Of a DNA stretch of 26,462 bases, positions 25,345-26,462 are shown piece by piece. The DNA comes from an uncultured Ruminococcus sp. (GTDB lineage: Bacteria > Bacillota > Clostridia > Oscillospirales > Ruminococcaceae): positions 1 through 26,462 of the forward strand of contig USEH01000006.1 in the NCBI GenBank assembly GCA_900553675.1, given 5' to 3'. The notes beneath the pieces were generated by a model. It was not told the origin of the DNA. It saw nothing but the letters and a program-made list of their open reading frames with translations, and searched no databases. The translations under genes were made by a program, and so were the position numbers. How positions within the stretch are numbered: position 1 is the stretch's first letter; the number at the start of each line of letters is the position of its first letter.

Positions 25345-25938
25345 ATGGGCGAAGAAAAAGTAGTTGCTGCAGATACAAAAAAGGTCAAAAAGAACAAAAA
25401 GCAAAAAGAGAAAAAGCCTTTTATAGATGAGCTTCTTGATTGGCTAAAAACTTTTGCCTTGGTTTTTATTGTTGTAGTTCTGATATTTACGTTTATCGCA
25501 AAGACTGTAATAGTAAACGGCAGCTCTATGAACGATACCCTTGTCGACAGAGATTTCCTTCTGCTGTGGAGCCTTTTCTATACTCCCAAGCAGGGCGATA
25601 TCATCGCAGCAAACTGCGAAGGTCTTGATGAGGTAATAGTAAAAAGAGTAATAGCGGTAGGCGGTCAGGAGGTAAATATCGATTTTACCACAGGCACTGT
25701 TTATGTTGACGGCAAGGAGCTTGACGAACCGTATATAAAGAACCTTACGCTCAACGACGAGTTTGCATTCAATTATCCCATAGTTGTTGACGAGGGCTGC
25801 TATTTCTGTATGGGAGATAACCGTCAGGGTTCCAAGGACTCACGCCATCCCGATGTAGGATTTGTTTCAAGGGACGATATACTGGGCAAAGCCATTATGA
25901 GGATATACCCTCTTAATAAAATAAGATTTTTCAAGTAA
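25345..25938 (+). CDS. lepB: Signal peptidase I
   Basis: A 197-aa membrane protease that removes signal peptides from exported proteins, such as the GH98 enzymes here. A Lys-rich N-terminus (about 10-25) is followed by one membrane anchor (38-53), then [10 protein letters not shown] with catalytic Ser61 and [10 protein letters not shown] with the general base Lys100. The box E motif is [11 protein letters not shown]. The length is typical of the short Gram-positive type with a single anchor. AAGGAG lies 12 nt before the ATG. An earlier ATG-ATA-TAA directly after the Shine-Dalgarno is only a two-codon frame. Confidence 0.96.
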   Translation: MGEEKVVAADTKKVKKNKKQKEKKPFIDELLDWLKTFALVFIVVVLIFTFIAKTVIVNGSSMNDTLVDRDFLLLWSLFYTPKQGDIIAANCEGLDEVIVKRVIAVGGQEVNIDFTTGTVYVDGKELDEPYIKNLTLNDEFAFNYPIVVDEGCYFCMGDNRQGSKDSRHPDVGFVSRDDILGKAIMRIYPLNKIRFFK

Positions 25939-25942
25939 AGGA

Positions 25943-26462
25943 TTGATTATAATAGATTCAGGACTTACAATACAGTGGTTCCCCGGGCATATGGCAAAAA
26001 CCCGCCGCTTGATGACCGAAAATCTGAAACTTGTTGACGCAGTTGTCGAGGTTACAGACGCAAGGATTCCGCGCTCAAGCAGAAACCCCGAAATGGATTC
26101 GCTTGTGGGCAGAAAGCCAAGGATAGTAGTACTCAACAAATGTGACGCCGCAGATGACGCTGTCACCTCACGGTGGATAGAAAGCTATAAAAACAGCGGG
26201 GTTTTTGCAGTAGCTACCGACTGCCGCAGCGGAAAGAACGTTTCAAGAATACTTCCGACTGTCAAAAGTGTTTTAGCAGACGATATAAAAAGATGGTCTG
26301 AAAAGGGAATGACAGGACGTTCTATAAGGCTTATGATAGTTGGAATACCGAATGTCGGCAAATCCTCGCTTATAAACAGACTTGCCGGATCAAAGCGTGC
26401 TAAGGTGGAGGACAGACCGGGCGTTACCAAGGGTAAGCAGTGGGTTTCGGTTTCAAGCGATA
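25943..26462 (+). CDS. rbgA: Ribosome biogenesis GTPase RbgA/YlqF (5' portion, runs off window)
   Basis: An incomplete gene with about 173 codons visible. [14 protein letters not shown] is the conserved beginning of RbgA, a circularly permuted GTPase that acts late in 50S assembly. Motifs appear in permuted order: G4 VVLNKCD, G5-like TDCRSGKN, then G1 [10 protein letters not shown] and G2 region [11 protein letters not shown]3 would follow beyond the window. The start is uncertain. The only canonical in-frame codon upstream is TTG at 25943, against AAAGGA (25937-25942) with no spacing. ATA codons at 25949 or 25952 lie at normal distance. The gene follows lepB by 4 nt or slightly more, as expected for lepB-rbgA. 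Confidence 0.93.
   Translation, partial: MIIIDSGLTIQWFPGHMAKTRRLMTENLKLVDAVVEVTDARIPRSSRNPEMDSLVGRKPRIVVLNKCDAADDAVTSRWIESYKNSGVFAVATDCRSGKNVSRILPTVKSVLADDIKRWSEKGMTGRSIRLMIVGIPNVGKSSLINRLAGSKRAKVEDRPGVTKGKQWVSVSSD

Noticed and set aside
1..26462. CRISPR arrays, insertion sequences, prophage genes, tRNA or rRNA
   Set aside because: No spaced identical repeats, transposase motifs, phage proteins or tRNA/rRNA signatures were recognised by eye on either strand.

Overview
The window reads as chromosomal DNA of a gut-type Clostridia bacterium, most likely Oscillospiraceae/Ruminococcaceae. The signs are the N-terminal membrane motif CTTYALILPAIT and Cna-B domains of its large surface protein, a tandem pair of GH98 glycosidases, a feoA-feoA-feoB cluster with a FeoB-associated Cys-rich peptide, and the Firmicutes order rplS-lepB-rbgA. 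This is inference from protein families; no 16S or marker placement was possible.

Layout. Positions 1-5390 (minus) hold a giant surface protein with His/Cys repeats, a fibro-slime domain and Cna-B domains. Its reading frame is broken twice: a TGA directly after the best-placed ATG, and a TAA at 500-502 beyond which the same frame stays open to the window edge. Positions 5737-7620 (minus) are htpG and 7784-8401 (minus) an iron-sulfur flavoprotein-type reductase. Positions 8497-13280 (plus) are two GH98 genes behind a canonical promoter preceded by three 21-bp-spaced direct repeats; the first product looks secreted and the second membrane-anchored. A strong hairpin at 13299-13341 separates them from the convergent feo operon (13364-16605, minus).

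The feo operon (feoA, feoA, feoB, 54-aa Cys-rich membrane peptide) and a divergent DtxR-type repressor gene share an intergenic region with palindromes of the form GTTAGC-N4-GCTAAC; another copy lies just before feoB. The repressor carries the DtxR-like Met/Cys/Glu/His ligand set, so the region reads as a self-contained ferrous-iron uptake and control module. The repressor gene runs directly into ktrB and ktrA (K+ uptake), an MFS transporter, a GNAT acetyltransferase, an M50 intramembrane protease, a radical SAM protein and its DUF2344 partner, all on the plus strand with little spacing.

Positions 24622-26462 (plus) are the ribosome/secretion block: promoter, about 200-nt leader and rplS, a terminator, then a new promoter with lepB and the start of rbgA, whose initiation codon is not obvious. 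No rRNA, tRNA, CRISPR array, insertion sequence or phage gene was recognised. The most notable points are the twice-interrupted surface protein with its His/Cys repeats, the GTTAGC palindrome regulon with its DtxR repressor, the helically phased repeats before the GH98 pair, and the acidic insert in FeoB.
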